A stretch of DNA of 64,000 nucleotides from Cephalotus follicularis (GCA_001972305.1 BDDD01002885.1:85584-149583), one strand, 5' to 3'. Positions 10,737 to 24,677 are shown, numbered from the stretch's first letter. Made by a program: numbers and translations. The notes: generated by a model from the letters alone, not told the origin.

Positions 10737-13700
10737 ATATATAATCTAGCTGTATCCCTCCCCTTCCAATAATCTCCCAGATCAAATGATAGCGCCGCTC
10801 AATGTGTTTAGATCTCTGGTGAGACAGTGGTTCCTTGGCTTGTGCTACAGCCCCATTGTTATCACAGTATATTATAACTGAACTAATAATGGAAGGAACA
10901 ACTCCTAGTTCAATAATGAACTTGTGCATCCATACACCCTCCTTGGCGGCATCTGAGGCTGCTATGTACTCGGCTTCTGTGGTAGAATCTGCAATAGTCC
11001 CTTGCTTTGAACCGCGCCAGCTCACAGGTCCATTATTAAGTACAAAGACGTACCCAGAGACAGATTTGTGATCATCCAGATCACTATCAAAATTGGAGTC
11101 TGTAAAGCCCTCCAATTTTAGCTCACTATCTCTTCCATAGATCAAGAACATATCTCGAGTCCTTCTAAGGTACTTCAGGATTCCCTTGACCACTTCCCAG
11201 TGCTTCTCACCGGGATCAGACTGAAAACGACTTTCCATTCTCACGGCAAGTGCGACATCAGGCCTAGTACATTACATGGTATACATGATCGACCCTACTG
11301 CCGAAGCATAAGGTATCCGACTCATGCGTGCTCTCTGTTCAGATGTCTGAGGAGACATCTTTAGAGAAAGATGGATTCCTCCGCCTATTGGTAATAGGCC
11401 ACTCTTGGAATTCTCCATGCTAAACCTTTTCAGTAACGTGCTGATGTACTGGCTTTGGGAAAGCCCAAGCAACCTATTGGATCTATCCCTGAAGATCCTA
11501 ACACCCAGTATATAGGTGGCTTCTCCCAAATCCTTCATGGAAACATTCTTAGTTAACCATATCTTTGCAGACTGCAACATCCCTACATCATTTCCAATGA
11601 GTAGGATGTCATCTACATATAGCACTACGAAAATGATTCTAGGTCCCTCTTGCTTTCGATAAACAAAGGGCTCATCTACATTTTTTATGAAGTCAAATTC
11701 TTTGACTGCTTCATCAAAACATAGATTCCAGCTACGAGATGCTTGCTTTAGTCATAGATGGACCGTTCGAGCTTGCACACCATGTGCGGATGCTCGGCAG
11801 ATGTAAATTCCTTGGGTTGGGACATATAAATATCCTCTTCAAAACGCCCATTTAAGAATGTCGTCTTGACATCCATTTGACATATCTCATAATAATAATG
11901 AGCGGCAACGACAAGCAAAATCCTAATGGATTTAAGGATGGCGACGAGAGAGAATGTTTCAGTATAGTCGACTCCATGTCGTTGCCTATACCCCTTCGCC
12001 ACTAATCGAGCTTTATAAGTCTCAATTTTTCCATCTACATTCATCTTCTTCTTGAAGATTCATTTGCAGCCAATAGGCACTATGCCTTCGGGTGCTTCAA
12101 CCAAATTCCATACTTGGTTGGAGTACATGGAATCCATTTCTAATTTCATGGTTCCTATCCATGCTTCATATTCAGTGCCTTGCACTGCCTCTAGATAGCT
12201 AGCAGGCTCATAATCTTCAATGACGTTTATCTCATCAGTACCATCAATGAGGAAACCATACCTCTCAGGTGCTAATGGGACTCTGCCTGATCTCCTTAAA
12301 GGAGCTCTGCCTAACTGAGAACCATTCTTAGCCTGAGATCCAATCTCAGTTGTGTCTGTTGAAGGTCTAACCTCCAACTCCTCCATCTCCTGTGTGGCTT
12401 CTACCTGTGGCAACTCCTTGAGTTCAACCTCACTCCCACTGTTTCCTTCAAGAAGGTATTCCTTCTCTAGGAACACAGCATTTCGCAAAACAAATATCTT
12501 TTGTTCGCTAGGGTGGTAGAAATAGTATCCTTTAGTTTCTTTAGGATACCCCCACAAACCTGCAACGGTTTGACCACGCTTCCAACTTATCTGCGTCAAG
12601 CCTCTTGACATAAGTCGGACAGCCCCAAACCTTCAAATGGCTCAGGCTCGGTTTCCTCACTGACCATACCTGGTATGGAGTGCAGATTTTGAAGGAATCT
12701 GATTTAAGATATATGCAACTGTATCTAGGGCATAACCCTAGAGATAGGTAGGAAGGTCAGTAAAAGACATCATCGATTGAACCATGTCTAACAAAGTTTG
12801 ATTCCTCCTTTCAAACATACCACTGTGCTGTGGTGTTCCAGGAGGAGTCCACTGAGATAGAATCCCGTTATCTCTAAGATAACCTAGGAATTCAACTGAC
12901 AACTATTCGCCACTTCGGTCCGACTGAAGCATTTTAATTGATTTACCTGTTTGTTTTTCTACTTCAAGTCTGAACTCCTTAATATTCTCAAAGGATTTTG
13001 ACTTGTGTTTCATCAGATACACATAACCATACCTAGATAAATCATCAGTAAAGGTTATGAAGTAGATGTAACCTCCTCTAGCACTGACTGACATAGGGCC
13101 ATCAACGTTAGTATGAACTAAGCCCAGTAAGTCCATAGCCCCTTCTCCTTGACCAGAGAATGGTTATTTGGTCATCTTTCCCAATAGACAGGATTCACAA
13201 GTTGGATAGGACTCTAAGTCCTAGATATCAAGGAGATCATCCTTAACCAACTGTGATAGCTTAGCACCACTAAGATGACCAAGTCTACAATGCCAAGTAT
13301 AGGTTTTATTCATCTCAGTTTCTCTTTGTCTTTTCTTATTATTACTTTGCTCAATGGACAAGATATTTGACTGTGAAGTATTTAAGACATATAATCCATT
13401 GTTGATAACACCATTACCAACACAAACATTGTTCGAATATATATAACATCCAATGTCTTGGAATTTAAGTTCCAAGCCCAAACCACATAAGTGAGAAACA
13501 CTTATAATATTCCTTACAATATTCATAACAAAATAACATGGATCCAAAGTCGAAATAACTATTACATAAAACAACATCACAAATTCCAACAGCTTGAGCA
13601 ATGATCCTAGATCCATCGCCAAGCCTCAAGTCTAGGTCTCCTGCTCCAAGCTTTCTTACTTTTTTTAGTACCTGCAATGAAATGCAAAGATTAGTTCCAC

Positions 13701-13812
13701 ATCCAGTATCTAATACCCATGAATAACTACTATTCAAAGCTAGATAAAGTTCAATCATGAATGTACCTAATGTGCTCGCACCATGTGGGTTATCAGCAGA
13801 GACTACAGCCAC
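10737..13812 (-). pseudogene. Element G pol: protease, integrase, RT, RNase H (Ty1/copia)
   Basis: Minus strand. Protease with WVLDTGCGTNLCIS near 13710. Integrase zinc region TYTWHCRLGHLSGAKL near 13290, then a core with FTDDLSRYGYVYLMKHKS and SDRSGE. RT with ARLVAKGYRQRHGVDYTETF and MDVKTTFLNG, and the catalytic YVDD in MLYVDDILLIGND near 11620. RNase H with STTEAEYIAASDAAKEGVW and a CDNNGAVAQAKEPLSHQRSK end. A purine tract (complement of 10754-10766) is the likely polypurine tract. Frameshifts lie near 13560 and near 11700, and a stop near 11272, so it is inactive. YVDD and the order PR-IN-RT fix the superfamily. Confidence 0.9.
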
Positions 13813-13833
13813 AGTAACACGACAATCCTTTTT

Positions 13834-14634
13834 CTAGTGCCCAGTCTTACCACACTGAAAAAAAGCACCTTCAGCAGCTAACTTCTTCATCCGATCTTTG
13901 GCAACATTCCCACTAGCTCCAACCTTCAGCAGAGACTGCATGAGCACGCCCTTCCCTTTAGAGGAAGATGAGGCACTACCCTTTCCTTGGGCAGACCTAG
14001 AAGAAGGAAGAAGTAGGGAGTGGGTTTTTGACTTCCCAGAGTCAAAATCGGCCTCAACCGTCCTCAACATAGCTATCAGCTCAGATAGAGTCACCTCTAT
14101 CTTGTCAATGTGAAAGTTTACCAAAAACTGTGAGAACAACTTAGGAAGGGACGTCAAAATAAGATCCACATACAAATCATGGTCCATGACAAATCCTAAT
14201 TGAGCCAACTGCTCAATCATGTCTATCATCTTCAATCCATGCTCATGGACAGAAGCTCCCTCTTGCATCTGAGCATTAAAGAGTTTGCGTGATAAATTGA
14301 ACCTTTGAGTCGTCGACTCAGCTCCATACATCTCCTAGAGGTGGAGTAGTATAGAAGATAAGGTCTCAATTTTCTCATTATGATGCTAAAGCTCATGTGT
14401 CATCCCAAGAAGGGCAAGACATCTAGCCTGCTCGTCATCCTCTAACCATTTGGCTAGTCGCTCACTCTCTTTGGGCTTCGGATCTTCACCCAGTGAAGGA
14501 GGCCCCCCAGTCATCACGTAGGCCATTTTATTTGCCGTAAGTACAATCTTGAGGTTACGGTGCCAATCATTGAAGTTGGGCCCCTCAAGTTTGTTTGTCT
14601 CAAGTATACGGGACATTGCATTTGATAAAGCCAT
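13834..14634 (-). pseudogene. Element G gag
   Basis: The ATG at 14634 begins MALSNAMSRILETNKLEG, followed by FNDWHRNLKIVLTANKMAYV, typical of the plant copia gag domain. A Ser/Lys-rich stretch precedes one zinc knuckle, QCGKTGH*KKDC, in which the first cysteine position is Phe and a stop replaces the residue after His. A stop near 14334 also interrupts it. It is in frame with the protease that follows, as in a copia polyprotein. Confidence 0.85.
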
Positions 14635-16380
14635 ACTAGCAACTTAGATAAGGAAATATAAACATAAGTCAGCATTTATTACAATTTTAATATATGACAA
14701 CCATAACACTTGGTCTTTAGTGCTTATGGTTCCTCCCACTATGCTAATCATATCTCATACCCCCGTATGGAACTCGAGAAGTCCAACTTCCTAGTGGCGA
14801 TTGGAATCCATCGCAATCATATTATAGCCTCCGCTAGGGCATGACAAACTATAATATATCCAATGGGTAGGCTTTCTTGCCAATTTGTGTCTAATACAAG
14901 ATCCAATCATAGTCTTCGGCCTCATATTCAATATGGCCTTAGCTAGGGCATGACAAATCATCAAAATCTTGATAAGTCAAGTACCCACAAATTTCATTGG
15001 AATGCACTAGTTTTAACACCGACACATAGGCGTGTCCAAGTGCTAAAACATAGTCACCCTTTGCGGTGCCCAACACCGACGTTGACATAATATCCCCAGG
15101 TTATCAGCCTCAGCTAGGGCATGACAAACCAATAACTCAGGTACACTACTGAACGAAAATTGTGGAAGGCCACGGGGAACCACTCCATGGGTTTCTACGT
15201 TAAGACTTATTATTAAGGTGAGGGAATTTGCGGTCTCAAATTTTAATTACCGAGCCATTAATTAATTCATTGGTTGTATTAGCCAATTCCAATTAATTAC
15301 GGCTTAGCATGCAAAACGTGTATCTTATGCACCTTGGACATATTTCTAAAATATGTCAATGGATTGGCAAGGACATTAATAGTCGTGACTTGAGCCCAAA
15401 GTCATTACTAGGTCTTCCTAGGTGTAAGGATATAAAATTTAATCTATTACATCAAATACCATGCATACACGGCCTTCGAAAGTCTTGTACTCCATATCTC
15501 CTTTCCTCCATCTCTCCTTGCAAGGTCTTCATTTACAAAACAGTACTTTACATTTTGAAAAGAAAAATACATTCAAAATTTACAAAGAGAAACTACAAAA
15601 GAAAGGAAAAATAAATGGAGCACGCAGGCACCTTATTACAAACCATTAAATGTAATAAATAAATAAATAGCCATCCACACAAAGAAAATCATAATCTAGG
15701 TCTATGTCCTTTTCGGGCCATCCATTGTGCATAAGACTTAAATTATATCCAGTATAATTAAAACACAGAATAACAAATGCTATAAATAATAACTAATTAT
15801 AAAATTTAATTTAAGGATTGTTAATAATGGTTAAACTCCCACTAAATCAAGCAATGATTTGATTTTCTAAGTGCCATAACGTATAAAATCCAATTTTATT
15901 AAAAAACATAATTTTTTTTATGCTAAAGCTTCAACGCTTCCCAGAAGGCGTCGACGCTTACCTCTAAGGCGCGTAAAATGGAAAAATCAAACAAGCATCG
16001 TCGCTAATACAAGGCGTCGACGCATTTAACGAAAACAGTTGAATAAGCGTCAATGCTTAACGAGAGTGTCGACGCTTAAACCCCCTGGGCAGTTTCTGCA
16101 ATTCAAAAATTGCAGAAACATTGATTTGAACATTAGGCAAACACAATTACAGTCATTACCAGACAATTTACTGCCTTATTCTACACCATGTAGGTTTCCA
16201 AAACATGTTCAAATACCATTTTAACATAATCTCCAAGATTAAACAAGAATGAAATCCAATTTCAGACATAAATCATTAAGGCACTTCGAATATCAAGTTT
16301 AATCCAAAAACACAACCTTTAATTAAACCTTTAATCAGTACATCATTCATAGCAAAAATTCAACCAAGGATGATGTGGGA
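14635..16380 (-). other. Element G leader between primer site and gag
   Basis: About 1.75 kb with no credible coding. Three copies of CTAGGGCATGACAAA lie near 14838, 14943 and 15112, each after GCCT and a short variable base run, which suggests a degenerate repeat. A further word array lies at 15928-16076. The open stretch at 15309-15614 has no recognisable domain. Confidence 0.6.
15928..16076. repeat. Palindromic word array in the G leader, outside the LTR
   Basis: Words include TCAACGCTT at about 15930, GGCGTCGACGCTTA at 15947, GCATCGTCGC near 15995, GGCGTCGACGCA near 16013, GCGTCAATGC near 16048 and GTGTCGACGCTTA near 16066. It lies just downstream of the primer site on the minus strand, the place where a packaging signal would be expected. 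Confidence 0.78.
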
Positions 16381-16393
16381 GTCTCTGATACCA
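16381..16393 (-). other. Element G primer-binding site
   Basis: Minus-strand TGGTATCAGAGAC, one base after the LTR start at 16395. It matches initiator-Met tRNA over 11 bases. Confidence 0.85.
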
Positions 16394-17159
16394 CTGAAGG
16401 AAACGGATAGACCATTTCCGGAGCCATAAAGGACATAGGGTGAAAAAGTGTAGAACAAAATTTTATTCAGCATGTATGCAGCGGAATAACACCCTAGGCA
16501 TAAACAAACAGACAATAATGGCAAGTCCACAAGCCATAAGGATCACCACATCATCAACGAAGTTGAATTAGTGTCACCAAAGACAAGCAATGGTGACACA
16601 CAAGCATGTCAATAAGGCATAGCAAAAGAGGGAGACATAACGGATATACCAACGGTGATGGCTCCTTCTTTCTTTGCCGGTACATGCTTGGGTCGACTCC
16701 CTCTATGAGCTTCTAGAGTTCCTGGTCCAGCAGATGTACACCAGCTACAAGAAATGAAACAATTTCCTCTTGCACTTTCTCTCTCTCTCAAAGCTTAAAA
16801 TAAGGGAAATTGAGTTTGATCAATGTAATAAAAAACAATCAACCCTAGATAAGCACTTGCTTGGTGTTTATCTATGAAGGAAAACTCTGATATGCAGAGA
16901 GAAGTCTCGTGTCTCGTTTTGCCCAGCAAAAAACTTCACTTTATCAAACAAATTTTCTGCAGAAAAATATATGCACCAGCCACTTTCCCTCTCTCACACT
17001 CTCCCATAAAACTAGGATCATGGACCATACTCCTGGGAAGTTTGTAGCCATGATCCCCACGTTCTCATAATGTGAATGGACAGGAGATAACTTCTAGTTA
17101 TGAGAGAGAAATCGTGCCCATGAAGTGAGTTCGTGCGAAGGCTGCACAACCAGACTAAA

Positions 17160-17333
17160 GCGTCGACGCTTTCAACAGTAGCGTTGACGCTCATGCATTA
17201 CATGGCACTAAACGTCAACGTTTTTCTGAAAGTCATCAACTCCTATGTAAGCCTTAAGCGTCGACGCTTCCCAGAAGGCATCGACGCTTTATCCAAAGGT
17301 ATGCGTCGACGCTTTCCCAGAAGGCGTCGACAC
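17160..17333. repeat. Palindromic word array, G 5' LTR
   Basis: Copy of the 9362-9534 array. The two LTRs differ at CpG sites within the words (for example GCGTTGACGC here against GAGTCGACGC there), as expected from independent decay. Confidence 0.85.
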
Positions 17334-18601
17334 ATTGACTGGTATATAAAGAAATTTGAGTATAAGTCCAACTTATTTAATCCCTTCTAATATTGATTGA
17401 GTAAGATCAAACAAATTTGTTTCCACAAAATGTAAAATCTACATAACTGATATTTGACACCAAGTCTTAATATGTCCAACATATTAAAGAACTAATCATT
17501 ATTAGGCAGGGACCCTTTAAAAGTTTGGTTAAAAACGGAGGTATTAATAAATTACCGAAATGGCCCTATGGTTCGGTTTAGCCTTTCTAAATGGTCCTAG
17601 ACCAATTTAAATGCTATCGGAATAATATCTAATATTATCCTGATGGAAAAATTAATCTAATTAATTTTCCCATAATTTATTACATACCTCTTTAACTAAG
17701 TCGTCGTTTCACGTGTACTATAATCCCTTGTCATGCTTGGCCCCGATTGAGGTCTAGGATAAGGATATGTGTCAACCCTAGATCATAACTCAATGGCTAA
17801 AATATCTGATCATTACTAGGATCTTTGGTAAACACTCTGAAAATCTAATTTTCAGTCTACCTAAACCTTTGCCAAGGATTTCATAAGTCCAAAGTATAAT
17901 CAGATCATAATATAGCCAATCACCTTCGCTCAGGTGTGACAATCCCATATCGCTCACTCACTTATATTCGTATAGATTTGATCATACCCAAAGACCACCC
18001 GATTGCCAGCCCTACGCAAGGACATGGTAGGGTGGAGATCAAAGCATAACCGTCTCCATACAATATAAAGCAGACGCTTAGGTCTAAGGATCATATGAGT
18101 TTGAGAACTCGCTAAGTGATCATCACTTATACACAACCGCAACAAGTAGGAGTCACTACTGACACGAGAATAGCGACTATCCAAATAGTGTCTCCTACGC
18201 GGGTCCTGTTCAGTGTACACGCTCCCAGCACGCACCCCGTATTTGCCCTAGTGTCCAGCACAGATTGTAATGAGAGAATCCATCCTCCAATTCCATGAGC
18301 AGGAAACATACGCACAAGTCTGTCCGGTTCACTAATGCCCACAAAGTGAACCTATGACTTGGAACTAATTCTACATAAGGAATAAGGTAACCAATCTCAC
18401 AGCCTCCATGCTAGGCATCCAACCTTATGTCAGGGCATCACAAGTGTAAGCTGGTAAATAATAAACTAATTCAATTAAGTGATAAAACACAAGTGATAAA
18501 GCCATAACAAATTAGCACATACCATATATATAAGGAATAAAATTGTTTCATACAAGATAAGATACAATACAACAGCCCATCTAATGGCTTGTTGGGTCAC
18601 C

Positions 18602-18606
18602 ATATC
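18602..18606. repeat. Target-site duplication ATATC, left copy (element H)
   Basis: ATATC precedes TGTCACACCC and recurs at 31479-31483 after GGTGTCACA. Confidence 0.88.
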
Positions 18607-20417
18607 TGTCACACCCATTCTCGACAACAATCGATCTCCTACAGAGAACGGATATGACGTCCCACATGACAACTTCCTTTCGTAAGTCACCACATGGTTT
18701 TTATAAAACTCACTTTAAACTTGGAAATAAAAAAATATTAGAAGTTTCCAAAACTTTGTAAATTTTTCTAACTCTTGAATTTTTACAAAAATCGGGCATG
18801 TAGTATCCGTTTATAGGACTATGCCCCCTGTAACGAAAAACACATTTTATATACACACTCCCGAAGGAGGAATCAACAGTTTTAAAATGGGCTCAGCCCT
18901 CAGTAAACCACAAATGGGCTCAGCCCTCAGCAAACCACAATTTTTAAAGCAGTAAACATAGGTTGGGCTCAGCCTCAACCATTTTATCCAAATATGCAAA
19001 GCAAATATGCAATGGCTCAGCCATTTAAAAGCAAAACCATAAAAGAAAAACCATTATATAGAAACATAAGTAAATGCTAAATTAAATGTTGATGTAGTTG
19101 AGCTATGCATGTGTTGAAACCCTGGTAGCATGCCCTGCCCTCGTGGTCCATCATCTACTGAAAAATAAACTCAGCAATTGCTTACCATCTTGTCTTTATT
19201 CTGAAGGGAAAGAAAAGAGAGGGGGTTAGTCCAAATGACTAAGTGAGTGGAACCAAAAGAATACATCTCCCATAAATATATACCAAATAAAAAGAGAAAT
19301 GATATAAACTCAAGGTAGAGTGGAATGTAAATTTACAGCAAGAAATGATATCAAGATCCAAAAGGATAGTCAAAATCAAAAAGAGATATCGAGATCCATA
19401 ACAAATCATGATCCACAAAGGATATCGAAATCACAAAGGGATTTTGAGTTCACAAACGTTAGCTCACAAAAGGAATCAAGATACGTGAGTAAAAACGAAA
19501 TCCGGGAAGGAAATCTCGATACTCAACAATTAGCTCCATAATATAAACATAAGTCAAGTAATGATAACAAGATCCATAAAAGAAATCAAGATCATCTCAA
19601 AGCTCAAGACTCTTGAGTACAATAAAATATCAAGAATCAAGGATGTGATCAAGAATATAAACTCATGCTGGTAGAATCAATAAATGAAAGAGATAAAAGA
19701 CCATCATGGCTCCATAAAAGAACGCTCAAACTCATCAAATGCAATAACGTAAGAATCCATGAGACAATCTCAATGATCAAGTCAATACTATACAATACGA
19801 TGGACTCACAATGAATTAACTAAGGACTCATAAGGGAAGTCAACTGAACGAATATCAAAATCAAGGCAGAAATCGATACATGAGAGTCACAATAAATCCA
19901 AGTATCTGAATATCAAAACTCAAAGATACGATCATAATAAAATATCAACCATCAAGAATGTAATATGTGCCCAAAGAATCATAAACAACAAAAATATAAG
20001 AGGATGCTGGTACCTATTATGTCACTATCTCATATCCCTACCAAATCACATGGCGTCATATCATATCCCCGCCAAATCACATGGCGTCACATCTGTGATG
20101 ACCCGAATTTCAAGTAAGGATATTAATTATGGAAAGATGATTGCTATTATGTAGTTGCCAAATATTTCAAGGGACCCGTAGTGTGCCCCTACGCTCGGTG
20201 AAAAACGCAGGTAAAGGCTGTGACCATCGACGCTTGGATATAAAGAGTCGACGCTTTGCCCTGTGTCAGGTGAAGAATTCTAGCTTTTTACCCCATTTCG
20301 GAGGAATTAAATGAATTGTAGGACACGTGGCAAGCAAGGGATGGAAGATTTATGTTTTTCTGGTAGAAAGAGGCAGGTGGAATCATTGGATTTGATGGAA
20401 TTCCATCACATGGGTGG

Positions 20418-20513
20418 CTAAGAAGACTTTGACCCCAAGTCTTGATGCCATGTGCAAGACTAAGAAGACTTTGACCCCAAGTCTTGATGCCATGTGCAAG
20501 ACTAAGAAGACTT
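20418..20513. repeat. 42-bp tandem duplication in element I
   Basis: Two full copies of a 42-bp unit beginning CTAAGAAGACTTTGACC (20418-20459 and 20460-20501), followed by the first 12 bases of a third. Confidence 0.9.
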
Positions 20514-20518
20514 AGATA

Positions 20519-22260
20519 TACCGGACATACCACTTGATCGAGAGATAAAGATTGCAATGGATTTAGTAACCAGGACGACTCCGATTTCAAAGGGTCCCTA
20601 TCGTGTGGCGCAGACCAAGTTAAAAGGTTCAAAGAATCGGTTGCAAAGAGCTTTTGGATAAAAGATTTGTCCGACATAGTGGAATGCACCAATGTTGCTT
20701 GTAAGGAAGAAAGACGAGACAATGAGACTCTGTACAGATCGCTAAGGATCGACGATCTGTTGGATCAACTTAAAGAATCGACCTTCGATCAGGTTATCAT
20801 TAAGTAAAGGTCAAGAAGTGGGATGTACCGAAAACTGCTTTTCAGACAAGATATGGACACCTCGAGTTTTGGTAATGTCATTTGGATTGACAAATACTCC
20901 AGCCATTTTCATGGATTTGGTGAATAAAGTATTCAGCATTTATTGGGCCATGTAATTTCAAAATGAGCTATGTTAATGGTCCCTGATTAGACTATGACAA
21001 TAAAGGAATGGTAAAGACCAATGTTGAAAGCTGAAATATGAAGTTTTCTTGGATTGATAAGCTACTACCGAAGGTTTATTTAAAGTTCATGTCGCATTGC
21101 GAACCCTCATACAAGGGTGACAAGGAAGAATGTTAAGTTCAAATGGTCTGATCAATGCGAAGAGAGTTTCTTGGAATCTTAAGGATTATGAGTGTACCAT
21201 CCAGTAAAAGAGAACATTTTGGCGGATGTTTTGAGCCACAGGAGCATCAAGGTTTTGACAACAATGATTATCACACAAGAGGAGTATTAAGGGATTTCCA
21301 AAGTTTGAACTTGGAAGTTAGAAACCAAGGAGAAATAGCATTCTTATCTCAAGTTGTAGTTCGACTGTCTTTAGTTGAACGAATCAAGTAGTGCTAGTTT
21401 CATGATCCGAAGTTTAAAGAAGATAACAGGCAGAGATGTTGAATGTCTATATATCGGGAGAAAACGAACGTCGTGACAGCTGTTTTAAGTCACGAGAGCA
21501 TGGGAAAGTTGGCAACGATGAGTTCCACACAAGAGGAGTTATCAAGGTATTTCAAAAGGTTGAGTTTGGAACTTAAAAGGAAAAGAGAAGAAGATTAATT
21601 ATGTCTAGTCATATCTCAACCATCTTTAGTGAAAAGAGTTGAGATGCATCAAGTTGATGATTCGGATGCTCAAGGACGTAGCAAACGGAGATGTTAAACG
21701 CTTATGTATAGGAAGAAGAAAGAGGAAGGAAATTGTTGGAAACAGAAAAGGTAAGTAAGGAAGCATCTTCTAGCATCCCAAAGTGAATAAAAGAGTTATG
21801 CAGATAAGAGACAAAAGAGTTACAATTGAAAGTGAGAGATCTTGTTTTTCTTAAAGGTTTTGCCATAGAAAGAATATTATGATTCTCTTAAAGGTATTGC
21901 ATTGGAAACGAATAAAGAGATTTGACAAAAAGGGAAAAAGCTTAATCCATAATACATTGGACCATTGGAAATTTTGGAAAGAATCGGAAAGGTTGTATAT
22001 AGGCTTGTATTGCTACCAAGTCTTTCTCATGATGTGTTTCATATAGTGAACCCCTATCATGTTATGAGAGCTGAAACAATACAAGTACATGAGAAGTGAT
22101 CATACAATAAGCAACCAGTGAGAGTTTTGGATTAAAAGAACAAGTTTTATGGACCACAACTTTTCTGTTTGCAAAAGTGTTATGAAGAAATAATGAAGTC
22201 TATGAATTCACTTGGATATTGGAGGAAGTAATGAGACATGAATACCCTCGTCTTTTTTAG
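20519..22260 (+). pseudogene. Element I pol remnants (RT, RNase H linker, integrase end)
   Basis: Decayed plus-strand pieces: LDREIKIAMDLVTRTTPISK and KDETMRLCTDR (start of RT), VLVMSFGLTNTPAIFMDLVN (RT), and HTRGVLRDFQSLNLEVRNQG with SLVERIK (linker between RNase H and integrase). Finally VSYSEPLSCYES lies in the region that normally reads VHDVFHVS. No catalytic centre is intact. Several shifts and stops; parts of RT and integrase are missing. Confidence 0.72.
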
Positions 22261-24677
22261 AATAAGGTATAACAAATTTTGTGGACAAAATTTTTGTAAG
22301 GAGGGTAGATTGTGATGACCCGAATTTCAAGTAAGGATATTAATTATGGAAAGATGATTGCTATTATGTAGTTGAAAGATGTAAGTATATGCGATCCTGT
22401 GAAGTTATTAAGTAATAATGTTAGATTTTAAATCTAAGTCAAGATTAAATGGTATGAAATGGATCGTTGAATGATTAAATAATTTGACGGTCAAAGGTTA
22501 CACCCACGTAACGCACCGATCTTCGGAGCTCGCTTTGAACTTAAAGCGGACTCGGGTCGGGGGCGCTACAACATCATATCCCCGCCAAATCACATGGCGT
22601 CACATCATAACCGCTGCAGCAATAATATAAGGCCAATAGGCTATAGGATGTGTACATCATCCATCATACACCGGTGCAGAGTGCCTATGGTAAGCATAAC
22701 ATCCATACTTCGCACGAGGGGCCGGCATATACCGCACGGACTCTAGCCCTCGCCGAGACAACCCGCACGCACACTCAACCTCATCCGAGGGACCCGCGTG
22801 CAATATATGTCAACAACCCAAACACAGTGCAATAGGAGTGTAATGGAGCAGCTCTGCTGCACTCACACTCAGCATACCATCATAGACAATAGTATGGCAC
22901 AGATCCAGGTACGGAACCCGGTGGCAGCTTCCACATAACACCCCATCATAGACCAATGGGCCTGCTAAGTAGAGTTGAGCGTCGAACATATACCACTCCT
23001 TGGACCGGTAATACATATCAGAAAACCCGGTACCCAGCATCAGAGTATAACACAGTATAACAATATCAAGTCACAACGTCACAAGTGTGAGAAGGTGACC
23101 AAGTCACCCAGAATATCGAGCTTACCACTGCTCAGAAATCATATCACACTCCAATGAATATAGCAACAAAAGACAAACGGAATACAATTTCGACCAATAT
23201 CATATATCACAAGAACACAGGGCACATACGCAAACAACAGGACTCTCATCTGATGAATAGAGAAAAGGAACATCCCATTCACAACGAAAATATACAAAGG
23301 CGCACAACCACATAGCAACAATTTCCAGCACAAGATTCGAATTACTCAACGGTACCAACAATAAAGTTCAATTATATCGACATGGAGATGGTAAGAATAT
23401 AATAGCAATAGCAACAAAACAAAATACATCTCCGTAGGAGGCAAATCGATAGACAACAACAACAGAAACATATATTTCCATAAGAGTCATGTAGATACAA
23501 CAGCAAAAGGCTGGATGAACATACAATCACAACTATTTCATAGCCATATAGGGGCCCAATAAAGGATACCGAATAAATGAGAATGGAGCTATCAACAAGC
23601 TTAGGAATCGTCAATACAGGATATCAACAAGTCAGAATCGATAATATAGGATATCAACAAGTCAGAATCGACAATATAGGATATCCACAAGTCATACAAA
23701 TAACGACGATAAGAATAAACATCCATCATCAAAAATTCAAGAACAAATAAGAAAAGATAAGGAAGGAGATGTTCTACTCACAATATCGGAGCCGCTTCCA
23801 CGGACTAACCCCGTTAAGCTTTGAACAGGTCATCGGCTCTCGTCATTGTTTCGAAACTCTACCATCCTTCACGCTGCACAAACATAGCACGTATCGTTAC
23901 GACGTATTCATAGGAAACATAATTTATCGTAATCGAAACTTCGGCCAACCTGTCGAAGTTCCGATGACACCCAAAACAACCCCTAAAACAACTGATCAAC
24001 TCACATTACTGATCGAACTCACTGTGACACGCCCAGGAATGGGCAGCCACCACCGGCAGTGAGTTTGACTCACTGAGTCAACTCGTCGGTCAACCAACAA
24101 TTTAGGCCGCTTCACAAATAAGTCACAGAACGACCTGGTCTACAAGTCTCCGCCCAAGACTCGCCGAGAATCGGCAGCTGCCGCCGCGGCAGAGCTCCGG
24201 CCGAGACTCCATTGCTCCAGTCTCACCACCCCTGGCCTCCACAAGGTCCGGTCTACGCGTTGGTGACCGAGACTCGTCGGGAATCGCCTCCAAAAGTGGC
24301 GGCAGTGAGTCAACTTGTTCAGTTGACTCAACCGCCAAAATATGGCCGATTCCGGCCAAATCACGCCACAACTGTCATCCCAACGAACAGAGCTAGTCTT
24401 CATGGTGAAAACCCGCTCTAACCGCAACGATATCGACAGGGAACGGTGGGCAACTGTGACGGCAGGGAGAAAAGAAGAAAACAAAGGAGAATGAGAGTTA
24501 GGAGGAAAAGGAGCTTACCGGCGATGGAGGAGCCGCAGGGGTGTTCACCGCCTCTTCCCGGTCGCTGGTCCGACATCTCTCCCGCTCTCTGCATCTCTCT
24601 CCTGATCTCTCTGTCTCATCTCTTTCTTCATCATTCTCGGGCGCATGGCGCCCGAGCCCCTCTTCTCTTTTAATTTA

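Larger units (their letters stand above)
16395..18606 (-). repeat. Element G 5' LTR (last 5 bp at 31484-31488)
   Basis: Starts TGAAGGAAACGG and runs to CCATATC at 18606, where element H is inserted. The outermost TATCA lies at 31484-31488 before the GTTAC duplication. Aligned with the other LTR from its start to 10735. Non-coding; word array at 17160-17333. Confidence 0.88.
20094..22570 (+). mobile_element. Element I: shrunken gypsy derivative in the H LTR
   Basis: Flanked by ACATC at 20089-20093 and 22571-22575; removing it restores the 31-bp repeat of the H LTR. It starts TGTGATGACCCG and ends GGGCGCTACA. The first ~64 bp recur almost unchanged at 22312, marking the start of a second LTR of only about 260 bp. 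The two LTR copies diverge after those bases, so internal deletions have reshaped it. The end of its right LTR is related, in inverse orientation, to the start of element C at 45482. Two words of the GCGTCGACGCTT type are at about 20227 and 20248. Confidence 0.8.
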
